Of a DNA stretch of 64,000 bases, positions 37,031 through 49,300 are shown one piece after another; the first letter of the stretch is position 1, and every line of letters starts with the position of its first letter. This DNA comes from Klebsormidium nitens (lineage: Eukaryota; Streptophyta; Klebsormidiophyceae; Klebsormidiales; Klebsormidiaceae). The stretch covers positions 124,001 to 188,000 of the forward strand of contig DF236964.1 in the NCBI GenBank assembly GCA_000708835.1, written 5' to 3'. Under the pieces are notes generated by a model, which searched no databases, was not told the DNA's origin, and was given only the letters and a program-made list of their open reading frames with translations. The position numbers and the translations under genes were made by a program.

Positions 37031-37936
37031 ATGCCGGCCGACGTGCTAAGTGAGTTGGAGGCAGAGAAGGCGGCACGGCGCCAAAGAGAGGCCCAGCGAT
37101 CGGTGAGCCACTGCAAGCATCTTGTCGTCCTTTTTGTTGTGATTTGTTCTACTCGTCTTATTTATTGGCCTTTCAATCTCTTTGGATTATCACAACCAAG
37201 CCAGCCAGTTGATGAACTGTTCCACCTTTTCTTACAGAGTACGCAGTTTGAATGTTGACCATTGAACCTCAATGGGGCGTTGCGCCCTTCACAGCACCTC
37301 AGCGGCTCTACTGCTGCTTGCGTCTCTGTTACGAGAACTCCACTTGTCGCATAAGCTTTTGTGACCAGACGCTGACAGAGCGTCGTTCTTCTCCTCAGGC
37401 GCAGGTAGCTGCCGTTATCAAAGCGGAGGTCCAAAGTCTGGGATCCAAACGAGTGAGTATTTGCAGCTGGAAGGTCAACTGCAACTCACATGTTATCGGC
37501 TGTCCTAAGCAACTGCTGTGGTATCCGGTCTTCTTGTTTTGTCTTTAGGGTCCGGTATAAATGGAAGCGTCGCTTCCTTGCTGGTGTCAACACTCCTCGA
37601 TGATTGACATATCAAACTCTCAGGCCCGCAGTTCGGCAAGAGCTTGCTTCAAGTCAGCAAGTTACAATTTGGACTTATTGGACTTTTGGGACGTGAAAGA
37701 GTTGAAAAGCATCACTCACATCGATGGACTCTTTGGTTGTTGATTATCTTTTTGTGACCTCAACATAGTGCTTAGACATCCACAAAAAACGCGGCGACTG
37801 TTGGAACGATTTCAGACACGGTTTACGGTTTTTTTGGCAGGAAGTGTACGTCAAGAAGGGCGGGATTTTCTTCCGCGCTGACGCAAGCGCAGCGCTCCGC
37901 GAAGCAGCTGAGCTGGAGAAGACGGTGAAAAAGTAG
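37031..37936 (+). CDS. 73-aa coiled-coil microprotein, possibly ASDURF/prefoldin-like
   Basis: Three small exons, 37031-37102, 37399-37452 and 37841-37936, each with canonical GTGAG donors and CAG acceptors and all phase 0, give a 73-aa protein. Residues 1-42 are a charged heptad-like helix rich in Glu, Arg and Ala. Residues 42-73 contain REVYVKKGGIFFRAD followed by another charged helix ending in KTVKK. The block VY..(x)..IFF.AD resembles the second half of the small prefoldin-like protein ASDURF (encoded in animals upstream of ASNSD1), a subunit of the PAQosome prefoldin-like complex. That identification is tentative. It could also be an unrelated short coiled coil. Its start is set by the only ATG that keeps the frame open into the splice chain. 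Confidence 0.55.
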
Positions 37937-38572
37937 CGCCCGATTGCAACAGCGTTCCTTGGGCAGTGTCCGGTAAGTCGCCTGGTTCCATCCGCTGATA
38001 CGGTTCGTGTTTACGACGAGGCTGCTTTGTTGAGTTTGTTGGGTTTGCTGGTATTTGAGAATACTAGTTAGCTTGTTGAATTTGTTGGGTATTTCAAACG
38101 TTTAATGGTCCTGAAAAGTGGGACGAGTGGAACCCAGCTTGGCCGTACTCTTTCGAGTGAGACTCAGCTGTAGGGTCGGGTTTGCCAAGTCGCTTGGATT
38201 GTCTAAAAGGAGCTTCCGGAGCTTCCAAACGAAAGAGGTTTCAGCACGGGAAACACGATTAGTCAATCCAGCTCTGACCTGATCCAGTAAATCAGGCGAC
38301 CCTTTGTCCAGGATCCATGCAGCCTGGTCGCTCGTTTCAAGCTGCTCTGGAGAGCAAAGGGGAACCCCGGATTTTCCTCCTCTTCGACGTGCCAAGTGAT
38401 GTTGCCGCAACAGTTGAGACCGTTAGAGCTCGGCACGATCATCCAAATCAGCCACAGGTTTGTGCCTTGACGTTGGCTTTCAAGAACGTCACTCTAACAA
38501 TTGCGGCCGCTTTTCCCTCCTGTCAGGCTGCCACATGCCCGCACCAATCGGACACTGAGACGTCGCGCGCAC
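37937..38572. other. Short intergenic spacer upstream of MOCS2A
   Basis: About 635 bases holding the 3' UTR of the microprotein gene and the MOCS2A promoter, both on the plus strand. Nothing further recognised. Confidence 0.4.
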
Positions 38573-38818
38573 ATGAGGGTGAAAGTCCTTTATTTCGCCC
38601 GGGCCCGAGAGGCCACGGGCTCGACAGAGGAGTCGGCCGAGATTGAAAACGGGACCACAGCAAAGGCTTTGTTGGAGACACTAGTTCGGCGCTTTCCCAA
38701 GTTGCAAGAGATACGGTCGTGCTTGGTCCTGGCAATCAACCAAGAATATGCGGACGGGTCTGCAGTATTGAAGGAAGGTGACGAAGTGGCATTGATACCG
38801 CCGATCAGCGGGGGGTGA
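38573..38818 (+). CDS. MOCS2A: Molybdopterin synthase small subunit (MOCS2A, MoaD-like)
   Basis: An intronless 81-aa beta-grasp protein. It starts MRVKVLYFARAREATG, as in MoaD/MOCS2A, and ends PPISGG. The terminal Gly-Gly is the residue pair that is adenylated and thiocarboxylated to give sulfur to precursor Z (cPMP) in molybdenum cofactor synthesis. Length fits the family (80-90 aa). The ATG at 38573 is chosen because the first beta strand starts immediately; an in-frame extension to 38501 is possible but has no family counterpart. The large subunit (MOCS2B) is not next to it, unlike the bicistronic animal locus. It should act in the cytosol with MOCS2B and the MOCS3/CNX5 sulfurtransferase. 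Confidence 0.92.
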   Translation: MRVKVLYFARAREATGSTEESAEIENGTTAKALLETLVRRFPKLQEIRSCLVLAINQEYADGSAVLKEGDEVALIPPISGG

Positions 38819-40352
38819 ATGAGCAGCACGGGGCATGTGAAGCTGCGGGGTTGTAAGGAAAGTGGAATTGCGCAGAAGCCCCGCAGAAGCTGACGGTATC
38901 TGGCTATGAATACGTCCTCACATTCTTTTTACTTCTTTTGAAATATCTGATGGTTTTTGCACAGCGACTGATCGTATGAGCGGCCGGTCTTGTCGGAGGC
39001 ACAAATCTTAGCCGCGCCTCATGCCAGTGGCACAATTGATAAGTTAGTGCACGACATATGCTATCATAAAGCTGCATTGAGTCAACGCGTGTACTTGGTG
39101 AATAGAATGGAATCGTCGGCCATTGGATTCTTATACCAGTCATACGTCGGTGTTACATATTTGGTGACATACTTATATACAACTCATACAACCAGTTAGT
39201 CATATACCCACATCCCGTGCCAGCCGCCCCTTGCTAGTCACGTCGGGGCGAAAATGGGGCAGTTGCGCCGTACGTACCCACGCCGCGCGCTATCGATCTG
39301 CTGCAATGATGGTCTCCTTTCGTTCTCGCCATAGCCAAATAGGCCATAGGCTTCTCATGGCATACATGTATGAGTGTGTGTCTTTTAACTTAAACTGCTT
39401 TCCGGCGGCTCAGTAGCCTCTACCTACCGGCCTACCAGAGGTCCGTACAGTACAGTCCTGAACATGATTATGATCGTGGACATCATCGATCACGATCGAT
39501 CGGTGCGCACTGATGCTCAATTCGGCCAGTTTAATCTCAAGTCAAACGTTGCCAGCCAGCGATCATGTGACGGTCCAAACCGGCCGCGGGCGGCGTACCA
39601 TGGGCTGCAGTGCGCGGCGTCACTTAAAAAGATTTTAATGGATATTGATGATCGTCCCAATGATTGATGAACATGATATCCAATGCATGAACATGTGACG
39701 ATCAAATCATGTGGCTGCATGCCTTCCTTTTTAGCGGATCGGACGGCAAGTGAGAAAGGGTTTGGCCCGAATGCTCATGCAGCCTGGCCGCCACCTGCCG
39801 GGTGATCACCGTCCCTAGCTGTCCAGTTGCATTTGGGGACCACTGGCAGTGCTATGTGGCAATGATGGCCAGCAGTACGCGTCACGAAACTCGTAGTATA
39901 CCCTCGTCCAGGTTCCGGATTCATTGGACTTCATACAGCTTCAATGCGCGTACGGTAACATGATGATGGTATTCCAGTTAGTAATTACTTGCACCAGACT
40001 GAACCAAACAAAAGCTTAATATTGATCAAGTCCATACTCAGTGTCATAAATCCTCAGGGCCTCTTAAGGGAGTCTGTATTTTTTCTGATGATCGCATTGG
40101 GCCCTGCACGATTCATGTCTTAGTACCCGTGGCTAAAGCATTGATACCATTCACTGATCGCACATCTAGTGTAATTTGATATTTAGCCTCTACCACTCAC
40201 TTCTGACTGTCCAACTCGTTCTAGTTTGCTTCAGCTCACAGCCTAATATATACCGTTCCTGATTTTGGCCCTTTTGTTCATATATCGGATGCTTATATGC
40301 GTGCATCCTGGTCCATCCGGGCTTAAATTAGCGAATGAAAGCAACTTTTTGT
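38819..40352. other. Convergent intergenic region
   Basis: Lies between the 3' ends of MOCS2A (+) and the histidine kinase (-). No gene, RNA or repeat recognised; the region is moderately AT-rich toward 40,000-40,300. Confidence 0.4.
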
Positions 40353-43300
40353 TCACGCCTTAAGCGCTAAGAGTCCCTTCGCCTTCAACTTCTCCTCGAC
40401 CGAAGCTAGCAAGACATCCCATTTGATGGGCTTCGTTAGATAACCATCAAACTTCAGGTCTTGACTAAACTTTTCTTGGGCTAGAACGTCGGCAGACAGA
40501 ACGTAGATTGGCAGGTTGCACTTTGGCGGGTCCAACCGCCTGATCTGCTCAGTGGCCCCGATACCGTCCAACACTGCAACCAAGACAATCCAAGCGAGAG
40601 TCAGCAAGACATTCGACTCAAAGTGAAGTTGGAGACCAGATTTGCACAGCATACAGGACTAAAAACATTTTAGACCTTCTGGTTTCTTGAGTTTGTTCGT
40701 TTTGAGTTTCGAGATTCGTTCTTCTGGTTCCACCGTGGCAGGCCAGGTTGGAGTGCTCTTCGTTGATCCTGATACTTCTTAATAGGGAGCTTCATTGAAT
40801 GCAGCGAACCCTGAACGGACTTAAAAACGTGATTTCTTTCTCAGTTTTCTTATCTTCTTGTTCAGCGATTTTTCTTGTTTTCATATTCTCTATGTTCAGA
40901 TTGAGAAAAAAATGCCCACCTGGCATCTGCAGGTCCATTAAGCAGAGCGCGTAGTCGTTGGTTTTCACAGCTTCCACTGCGAGCGCTCCGTTGCCAACTA
41001 TGTCGACACTATGGCCAAACTGCTTCAACATTCTCTGCAAACATGAAGGAAACGGTCAGTCTCACGCAAAGCCTGCGAATCCTTCGAGAAAGTCGTCTTT
41101 TGTCGCAACTTGCCTTGCGAACCCATGGCGAATTCATGAAACGGCCTCCGCAGAGATCCGAAGAAAAGCAGGAGTGCCTTGGCCGGTAAGAAAGGAGAGG
41201 CAAGCTATTGCCCGCTATGCTGCGTATCGACAATGGCCGCTTTTGCAGAAATCAACCTTGATTGTCAGATTTGTCCGCACCAATTCAAATGTCCGAAAGA
41301 CATTCCATTGACAACAGCTTTTGCATGTGTCAAAGTAATCTGCTTTTGAATGCCGGAAAGACCATGACAAGTAATTCTTAACGCTTTTGAGGTTCATCAC
41401 GGGGCGACCGAGCGATGCGCTTCAATACTGAAGCGTTCCTCAGCAGATGGAGTCACTCGTAAGCGTAAAATCCTGGCTTTCCTTAACAAACACAATCAAT
41501 GAATCAGAGCTCCCGCGAACACCAAGAGTGGGACATCTACGATCGCAAGATTCACTCGTCAGACATGTGCAGTTGCCAGATGGATTTAGGGCAAGCCAAG
41601 CAGGTTGATGGGCTGACGTCAGGCTTCGGTCACTCACCTTTATCAACATCTGGTTCACAACGTTGTCCTCGGCAACTAGAATGTGCGCCGCCGGTTCGAT
41701 ATCCTGGTAGAGAGAGGGGCGTGCGTTTGGGGCGTAATTGATGCGCCGAAAGAGGTGACGATCTCTTCGAACGGGAGCATGTTTAAGGTGTAGGATAACA
41801 GAGAAGAAATGTTCGACAAAAAGCAGTGCGTCGATCCTCTTGGTCTTTGTGGACTGGGCCATCAGAAAGGCAGATGAACACCTAAAACGAAGATGATGAA
41901 GTTGAGACAACGTGGACCAGGTGAGACGACAGGAAGGGACAGTCGCTGAACCAAACAAGACATCGGCGCAAGAATGTAGAGTTTCTCGATGATACACTGT
42001 CCTAAAAGTGCAAAACACAGTTCCTTCAAGCGCGCACATTCTTCCAGAAGTTTGACTACCGTGTACAAAGTGTGGACTCGAATCCAATTACGCTGAGAAG
42101 ATGGACTTCATTCAATACGCTATCTACGTCTTGTGAAGACGAGATTCCCCCTTTTCACGACCATTGCTTACCTTCGTTGCCTCCTTCGTAAGGGGCCAAA
42201 TCTTCGGGGCGCTTTGGCGTTCTGGAGGGCTGTCACCGTACACGACAGGCGCTTCCTCGGAACGCCTACCCACTCTGCTTTCGCTCCCGCTCATCTCCCC
42301 CGCGCCTCTAAGGCAGGTCACTGACCCTGGTTCATTTTGACTGGTTGATCCACCCAAGAATTCCGGCCCCTGCTCCAGACTTGACGTAACCCCCGAAAGG
42401 TTGCGTTCGGAAAGGCCCCCACTGACTGTTCCATTAACCGTGTTCCTATCTGACGTTTCTAAGAGGGACTCCGGTTGACTGTGACTGTAGTTCCCTGCGG
42501 TTTGGGAAGGCGGTACCGTTGTAGAATCGGGATGACTGGTGCCCACTTGGGGCTGTGCTTCGGGTACCGTTTCTGTCAAAGAGTGGTCGGATGGACTCGG
42601 GTCGGGTTGACTGGCGGCTTCGGAAAGGGAAATGAGCTGACTCGTCAACTCGCTCAACCGGTTTGAGTGCCGACCGTCGCTCGGTTGGAGCTCGACCACC
42701 GAGGGAGTGCCCGGTTGTTGTGGCCGCAGGTAGACTGCAAGGGGAGAGTGTTACTTCAGTCGCTTCCAAGTAATGAAACCCCAAGAAGAGAAGACCATAC
42801 GCTGAGAGAGAAGACCCATAGGACTGAATCACCTGGGAAACTTGGGCCCATAAGAAGTCACGAAGCCATCCATTGATAGTGATTGCGCTTTGAGCAAAAT
42901 TCCCGCCCGTAATATGGGAGACGCCCTGAGGGGTGACTGCTCCCCACACATCTGATTGAAGTTTCCAGCTGAAACTCAAGATACACCAAATCGCGCTTCA
43001 CGATGAATCTATACCTGCTGGCAGAATGGAAGGCAAGGGGTGCTGCTTCAGTGCGCTTCCCGGTATTTAGATATGAGAAGTAAACAAACTAACCTACATA
43101 GAACCTGGACCTGTGAAGAGCAGTCGCAGAACGGACACGTAATACTGCTACAACGCGTCTTGAAAAGGGCAACATGGGACTAGATCAGAAGCGGTGACAA
43201 AGAGTAACTGAGCGCAAACTTGAAGGGGTTGTCGCCGTTACGCACAGTTATCATTACCACCAATGTCAGGCTTTTTGAACAGGACGTTTTGCGACCATCA

Positions 43301-46300
43301 AAGGTTGGACTCTGACACCCAGAGCTTCACATGCATTTCTTTAGAAACGGTCTTACGCCTTTACCACAACAGCACCCCTGGCATTGCAGGGACCCATCAG
43401 AGCGTCGAGTAGAAACGAAGACCCAGAAACCTCTACGACGCTTACCAACACACGTAAAGGTGGACCCCTCCCCAACCTGGCTCTGTACGCTTATAGAGCC
43501 CCCCATGGCAGTCACCAGCTTTTTGCAGATGACCAGACCGAGACCCGTCCCGCCAAACCTGCAAGAACACACGAAAAGGGGATCGATAACCGAATGGATG
43601 CAATCATCGAGCAGTGTTTTTAATCTGATGAACAAGCAGAGGAGCGGCGTTGCGGCGAATACTCACGAACGCGCGGGGCTGATGTCCGTTTTCGAAAGCA
43701 TTTCCTCGAAACGCGCTGATAACTTTACAATCTGAACGCCCGAGGATTCGGTCTCCGATACGCGCAATGGGTCGTTAACACAATTGACCGGAAAGGAACC
43801 GAGCGACCCTCAATCCTTAAAAACGTCGTCTTAGATTCGTCAACACCTGGAATACCTGTAATCATATGAATGGAAGAAACCTTGCGACAGTAGAACGCTG
43901 AACGGTGTTGAGAGGAAAAACGAAGATAAAGACAACACGCCTCGCATGCGGGCTGTGCGGTCGTCCGCCTGCACAAACGACTGGAAGAGCCGTTGCTGGC
44001 CCTCGTCCGTAACACGAGCTCGATGTTTTAAGATATAAAGCCCGGTGTCTAAAATATGAAAACCTCAATCCTGAAACCTAACGCTCTGAAGACCCTCGGT
44101 AAAAGCCTCACATGCGGGTCGTGCTGTCGTCAGCCTGCACGAACGACTGAAAGAGCTGTTGCTGGACCTCCTCCATAACGCTGAGCCCGATGTCTACAAT
44201 GCGGCTTCCAAGGAACCCTCAGTCATGAAACAATAACGTCCTGAAAAGCCTCACATCCGGGTCGTGCTGTCGTCAGCCTGCACGAACGACTGGAAGAGCC
44301 GTTGCTGGACCTCCTCCGTAACGCTGAGCCCGATGTCTACAATGCGGCTTCCAAGGAACCCTCAGTAATGAAACAATAACGTCCTGAAAAGCCTCACATG
44401 CGGGTCGTGCTGTCGTCAGCCTGCACGAACGACTGAAAGAGCCGTTGCTGGACCTCCTCCGTGATCCCCAGCCCCGTGTCCGTGACGCTGAACTCGTACC
44501 ACAGCCCGTCCGAATCCTGACCGCTCTCGCTGCTGCGAGGGGAACCAAGGGACCCGGCGGGGGCGTCCGACATCTTGCTGCCGTTCGAAGCGTCCGAACT
44601 GACCCGGGAAAGAGTTTGGACTCGGCGCCTCTGCAGAAACATATGACAAGACATTGGTAAGGCTTCTGCTTTAGGAAAGCACAGGTGACCATGACGCTGC
44701 TAAGAATGGAGCCCTGAGAACCGGCGGGGATGTCCAAAGTTTTGCCCGCCGTCCGAAGCGTCCAAACGGGCGCTCTGCAGAAGGAGATGGAAACCCTTGA
44801 GGAAAGTGCAAAATTGCCGAGCTGCTGCTACGAATGGAGCCCTGAAACGGTTCGAACCTTTCGCACCGTCCGAAGCGTCCGAACTCACCCGAGAGAGAAC
44901 TTTGAACTCGGCGCCTCTGCAGAGTGAGATGGTAAAAGGGTTTGAGAAAGCGCAACAGCACCGTGTTGCTGCTAAGAATGGAGCCCTGAGCATCCCAACC
45001 TTGTAGCCGTGAAAAGAAACAGGCAGAGTCGCTCCGAAGAGGCGTGAAAAGCAGTGCTTACGCGTAAGGCGCTCGGCAAGCAACCGACCGGCCGCTCGTC
45101 CTCCTCGATTTTGTCGGCCGGCTCGTCGATGTCGACCGCCACGTCAGCACGGAACGAGGAAAAGGAGGACGGGTGTCCCCCTCCATAGTTCTGCGGAGGA
45201 AGGCGTCTTTCTTAGCGCGCATCATGATGCCGGAAGGAGTGACTCTTTATGAATGAGCGTCACGTGGTTGTAATATGTATATACTCTAAGCTTTGCAGAG
45301 TCGTAGAGCTTTGCAGTCCCAAAGAAAGGCAACTCTCGTATTTGCGCCGTGGGAAACAGCAAGGGATAGAGGCGTCGCCACCCAACGGGTGTGCAGCGAG
45401 CCGGAAAACCGTCCTAACAAGCAGAAACACCGAGGAACAAATGAACACTCACAAGGTGTGCTCCATGAAGGCGCCGCCAATTGATGCTGATGCTGCCTCG
45501 GTCGGTGAACTTGATGGCGTTCGAAATGAGGTTTGTCAGCACCTGTTGAAGCCTGCACGACGGCATGGAAGGGGTCTTAAGACTCTAGCTTCAAGGGCTC
45601 CCGACTTAAGCAGCGGATCATCCGTATCGTGTGATTTTGCAAGATAAAGAGCCTCCTCTACAGGGCCTCGGGGGTATCACGTGTCAGGATATTTCCAGGA
45701 TAATTTTCCGATTAGGAGAGACGAGTAAGACAAGACGAGGAGAAGAGCAACTCATACGTCGAATCCACTGCACGATGCAGACACACAGTATGGCGCGCAT
45801 GTTAGAAGCAAAAATCAAAACTAAGCTTCTCTGACTCAATGAGTGGATCGTCCAGCTGACATGAAAACGCAACGAGAGCAAACCCTCACCTAAGGGGATC
45901 CCCTCGGGCCTTACAATCATTGGGGGGCGGCAGATTCGTGTGTATTTGGAGCCCCTTCTCCTGCAGCTTGCCGGAGAAGAGCGTCGTGACCTGCTGCACG
46001 ACGTCCCTGATGTCGAAGTCAATCTCCTCCAGCCGCAGCTGGCCCGCTTCGATCTGGGACATCGAACAAGAGCGTGAGCAGGTTGAGATGCGGAGCTGCG
46101 TCGAAAGCTCCTAGCCCTTAACTACAAGCTCTCAATAAACTATAATAATGATAATAATAATAAACAATAATAAAAATAAACTGGTAGGTTGCTTAGGCCC
46201 GTGTTTGACACCAAAGCTTGTCTCCTCGCTGTAAGGAAATATCTTCCTGCCTGGAAACGCTGGGAATCGGATACGCAAGCACGGAACAACACTGCAACAT

Positions 46301-49300
46301 GATCGCCGGTGTTTGGGCGCTCATTGGAGCATGACAGGGATAAGCATGGCATGCTGGCGTGAAGAAAGTGTCATAAAAGACCACCCCACAGTTCAGCCAC
46401 GCAGACCCCTAAGACAGACTTTCTTGTTCGGGTCTATGTGCAGTTTCTCACTTTGGAAAAGTCGAGGATGTCGTTGAGACACGCTAGGAGCGACTCCGCA
46501 GAGCCTTGCATCGTGGTCACGTATAGAGACTGTTCCTCAGTCATTGGCGTAAGTCTGAGGAGGTCCAGCATTCCCAATGTACCCTGCATAGCAAAGTTGC
46601 AATGTTTCGGTACTCTTTCAAGCTGCTTCTTTGTTGCTATGACGATCCATCTTTCTGGCTCCCTTCGAGGTATCTCACTCGTTCTTGGAATCCAAGAACA
46701 GTCGATGCCATGGAAACTGTTGCTTTTGTATTGCGATTTGACAGTCCAAGAGCAATCAGGGTCGCGGTGCCATTGAGCTTGAATTCTCCTTTCATGTACA
46801 TGCTCAACCTTTTTATTCTGCTTCGCATACTTTCCAGGATGGCAATGTGTCTGCGCAGATCGTCCGCTCCTGTCAGAATTGGAAACGGCTTCGAAGGAGC
46901 AGCTCGCCATGCTTACCGTCATTGGCGTTCGGAGTTCGTGTGACATCATTGCAAGGAAGCTCGACTTTGCCTGCAGCGGAAGTGACGTCATATGGTCAAC
47001 CGGCGGGTCTGACGGGACGTTCCAAGCCCTGCAGCCAGTTGTCTAAGGAAGGAACCGCAGACACAGCGAAATAATGGACGCGAGCACTAAAAAGTGCTGT
47101 CGGTTGTTCAATGCTCAGTGCTCAAGAGCGGGTAATTTACCTAGATAAAGTCAAGGCAAGCAAAATCACTAGAACCGCTCTCTTGGACTCGAGGAAGGTC
47201 CGAAGCTGACGCACAGCAAATCCGCAGCCAACAGACCATTGTACTTAAACATGCAATTCTACGCGGAAATTCCTTTCCCTTCCAATCAGGAAGCAAATTA
47301 CAGGATAACTCTCGGAAAAGAAGGTCCTGCATTGGTTGAAACAAAAGTTTGATGACGAACAAAAGAGCCGGCATGCTCGTCTCACCTTGTCTGCCGATAC
47401 TGCAGTCTGGCGGGCGACGTCCAGATCCTTGTTCAGCTTCTCTACTCTTTGCACTTCCTCCTGAACAACGAAAGAGTCGCCGCATTAGAAACCCGGGACA
47501 TGTTGGTCGTTGCCAGAGCAAAAATCTGGCCCCCTGCAGACCTTCTCACAATCCGCCACTGAACCAGCGGGCAAATATCTAGTTGATAACAGACACTTAG
47601 TAAAGTAAAGAGCGCAGATCGATGATACGCTTCCCAAGCTCTGTACGCTCCCATCATTCATGCACTTGAAAACCAAAAAGTAACGAATAAAAAAAATGCT
47701 GTAACCCAGCTCTCTCGAATCCTTGCGTCCTTCAATGCTCTCACATTTTAATAACACGAGAGCTCTGCGCTCAGAGTAAACATCGAACCCCGTGTGATCA
47801 GGTCTTTGCAAATGTTAGACAATCCAGCGACCCCGTCCGTGCACGTTCTGCAAGATCTATCAGCTGCAGATAATTTCGTCTGGAATCACGAGTGGACACA
47901 TGGGATGATAAGCGCACGACCCAACAGGAAAACTCGCCCTGTCTCGTTGGAAGCGGCGGGTAACAAGAAGGATAGTCAGCGCCACCAAGGTAACGAACAA
48001 GAGGACTAAGCAGCTCCAGGGCAGCGAGTCGGCCAGCAGATCGCCGACGCTGACGAACTGCTCGCACTCTATCCTGCAACCGCAGCAAATGCAGATCCAC
48101 ACTCAGTAGAGAGCGGGGAAGCCTGCAATCTACTGCCGATCGAGTCAGGATGTCGGCGGTGCCCTAGTCTGCAATCTAAGCTCGCTGACCATCGGTTGTG
48201 CGAGGCACAAGCGTGCCCGTTCGACGATGTGTGTGAGTGCAGGAAGGCTCATTTGCGCTGTTGAAAGCATGACATGAAACGTGGAATGTCGCACAGGTTA
48301 AGCCTGGCTTTGAGGTTTCGATACACAAAAACTTCATCTACCAACACCCTAAAGCTCCTCGTGATCCGGGATCCTGTGGCACCGATGCGCACCGCGCAGC
48401 AGACATCCGAAAACGGACCTGTACATTCGCCCTCCCAATGCCTGGCTTCTCACTGCGCTGATCTTTTTGCCGTGGCGACGCTCCTCAGGGGTCAACTTTG
48501 TGACGTTGTAAAACAGAGTTCCCCCACGCTTAGGATCTGCACAAGAGAGGAAGGACTTGGATGTGTCAGCGGCAAGAGAAGGCGCAGGTTGAAGAAGTTC
48601 AAGCATGCTTCGAATGAAGCTATTTTCTTCTCGATTCAAGAAGGCTAGGGGGGATTGACCCCGTCTGCTTGGTAGAATCCTTCGCCAGATAATCGACCCA
48701 AATTGGACAAAAAAGCAGCCCCATAGCCAACAAAAGATGGCGAACCCCGTTCCACTCCCCTTTAGGGGAGGCGAGGCCCGAGATGCTCGGGGCGGAATTC
48801 TGAGGAGACAAGAGGAGCACGAGCAAGGAGAAGAGGCCCGAGACCGTCCGAGAAAGGGTGAAGCTTTACAAGTTTGAACCGAAAAGAGCGCACTCCTGCT
48901 GAGTGAAGCAAAATATGCTTCAGCAGAGAATCTACAAACATTTAGAAAGGGGCCACAACGTCGCTCCCACATGGCAAGCTTGAGAAGCATTTCACAAAGA
49001 AAGCATCTTCCAGATATGCGCCAACGTAATCCTGCGCACCTGATAGACCGTGGTCACAGAGCTGCAAAAGTAATATGCAACAAGAAAGTACCCTGCTTTG
49101 AAATTATGTTTTTCTTTCCAAAACGATGGTCTACGGTGCATGGATCCGGAGGTAACCATACGTGTGTGTCAGTGGCTCTTCATGAGGACCCTGTCCAAAC
49201 ACGCTGCCTGATCCCAAAGGCGTCCTGTTTCCACAATTTGTATGCGACATTTGATAACATTTCGACGGCAGTTACGGTCCTCAGAAAGGTACCCTCAGAG

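Noticed and set aside
38501-38572. N-terminal extension of MOCS2A
   Set aside because: The extra 24 residues are basic and unlike the family, whose first beta strand begins at the ATG at 38573.
43943-44395. Copies of kinase exon 13 as mutually exclusive alternative exons
   Set aside because: Each copy would be an 82-nt exon entering in phase 1 and leaving in phase 2, but the genuine exon is not split at the matching point, so no in-frame exchange is possible.
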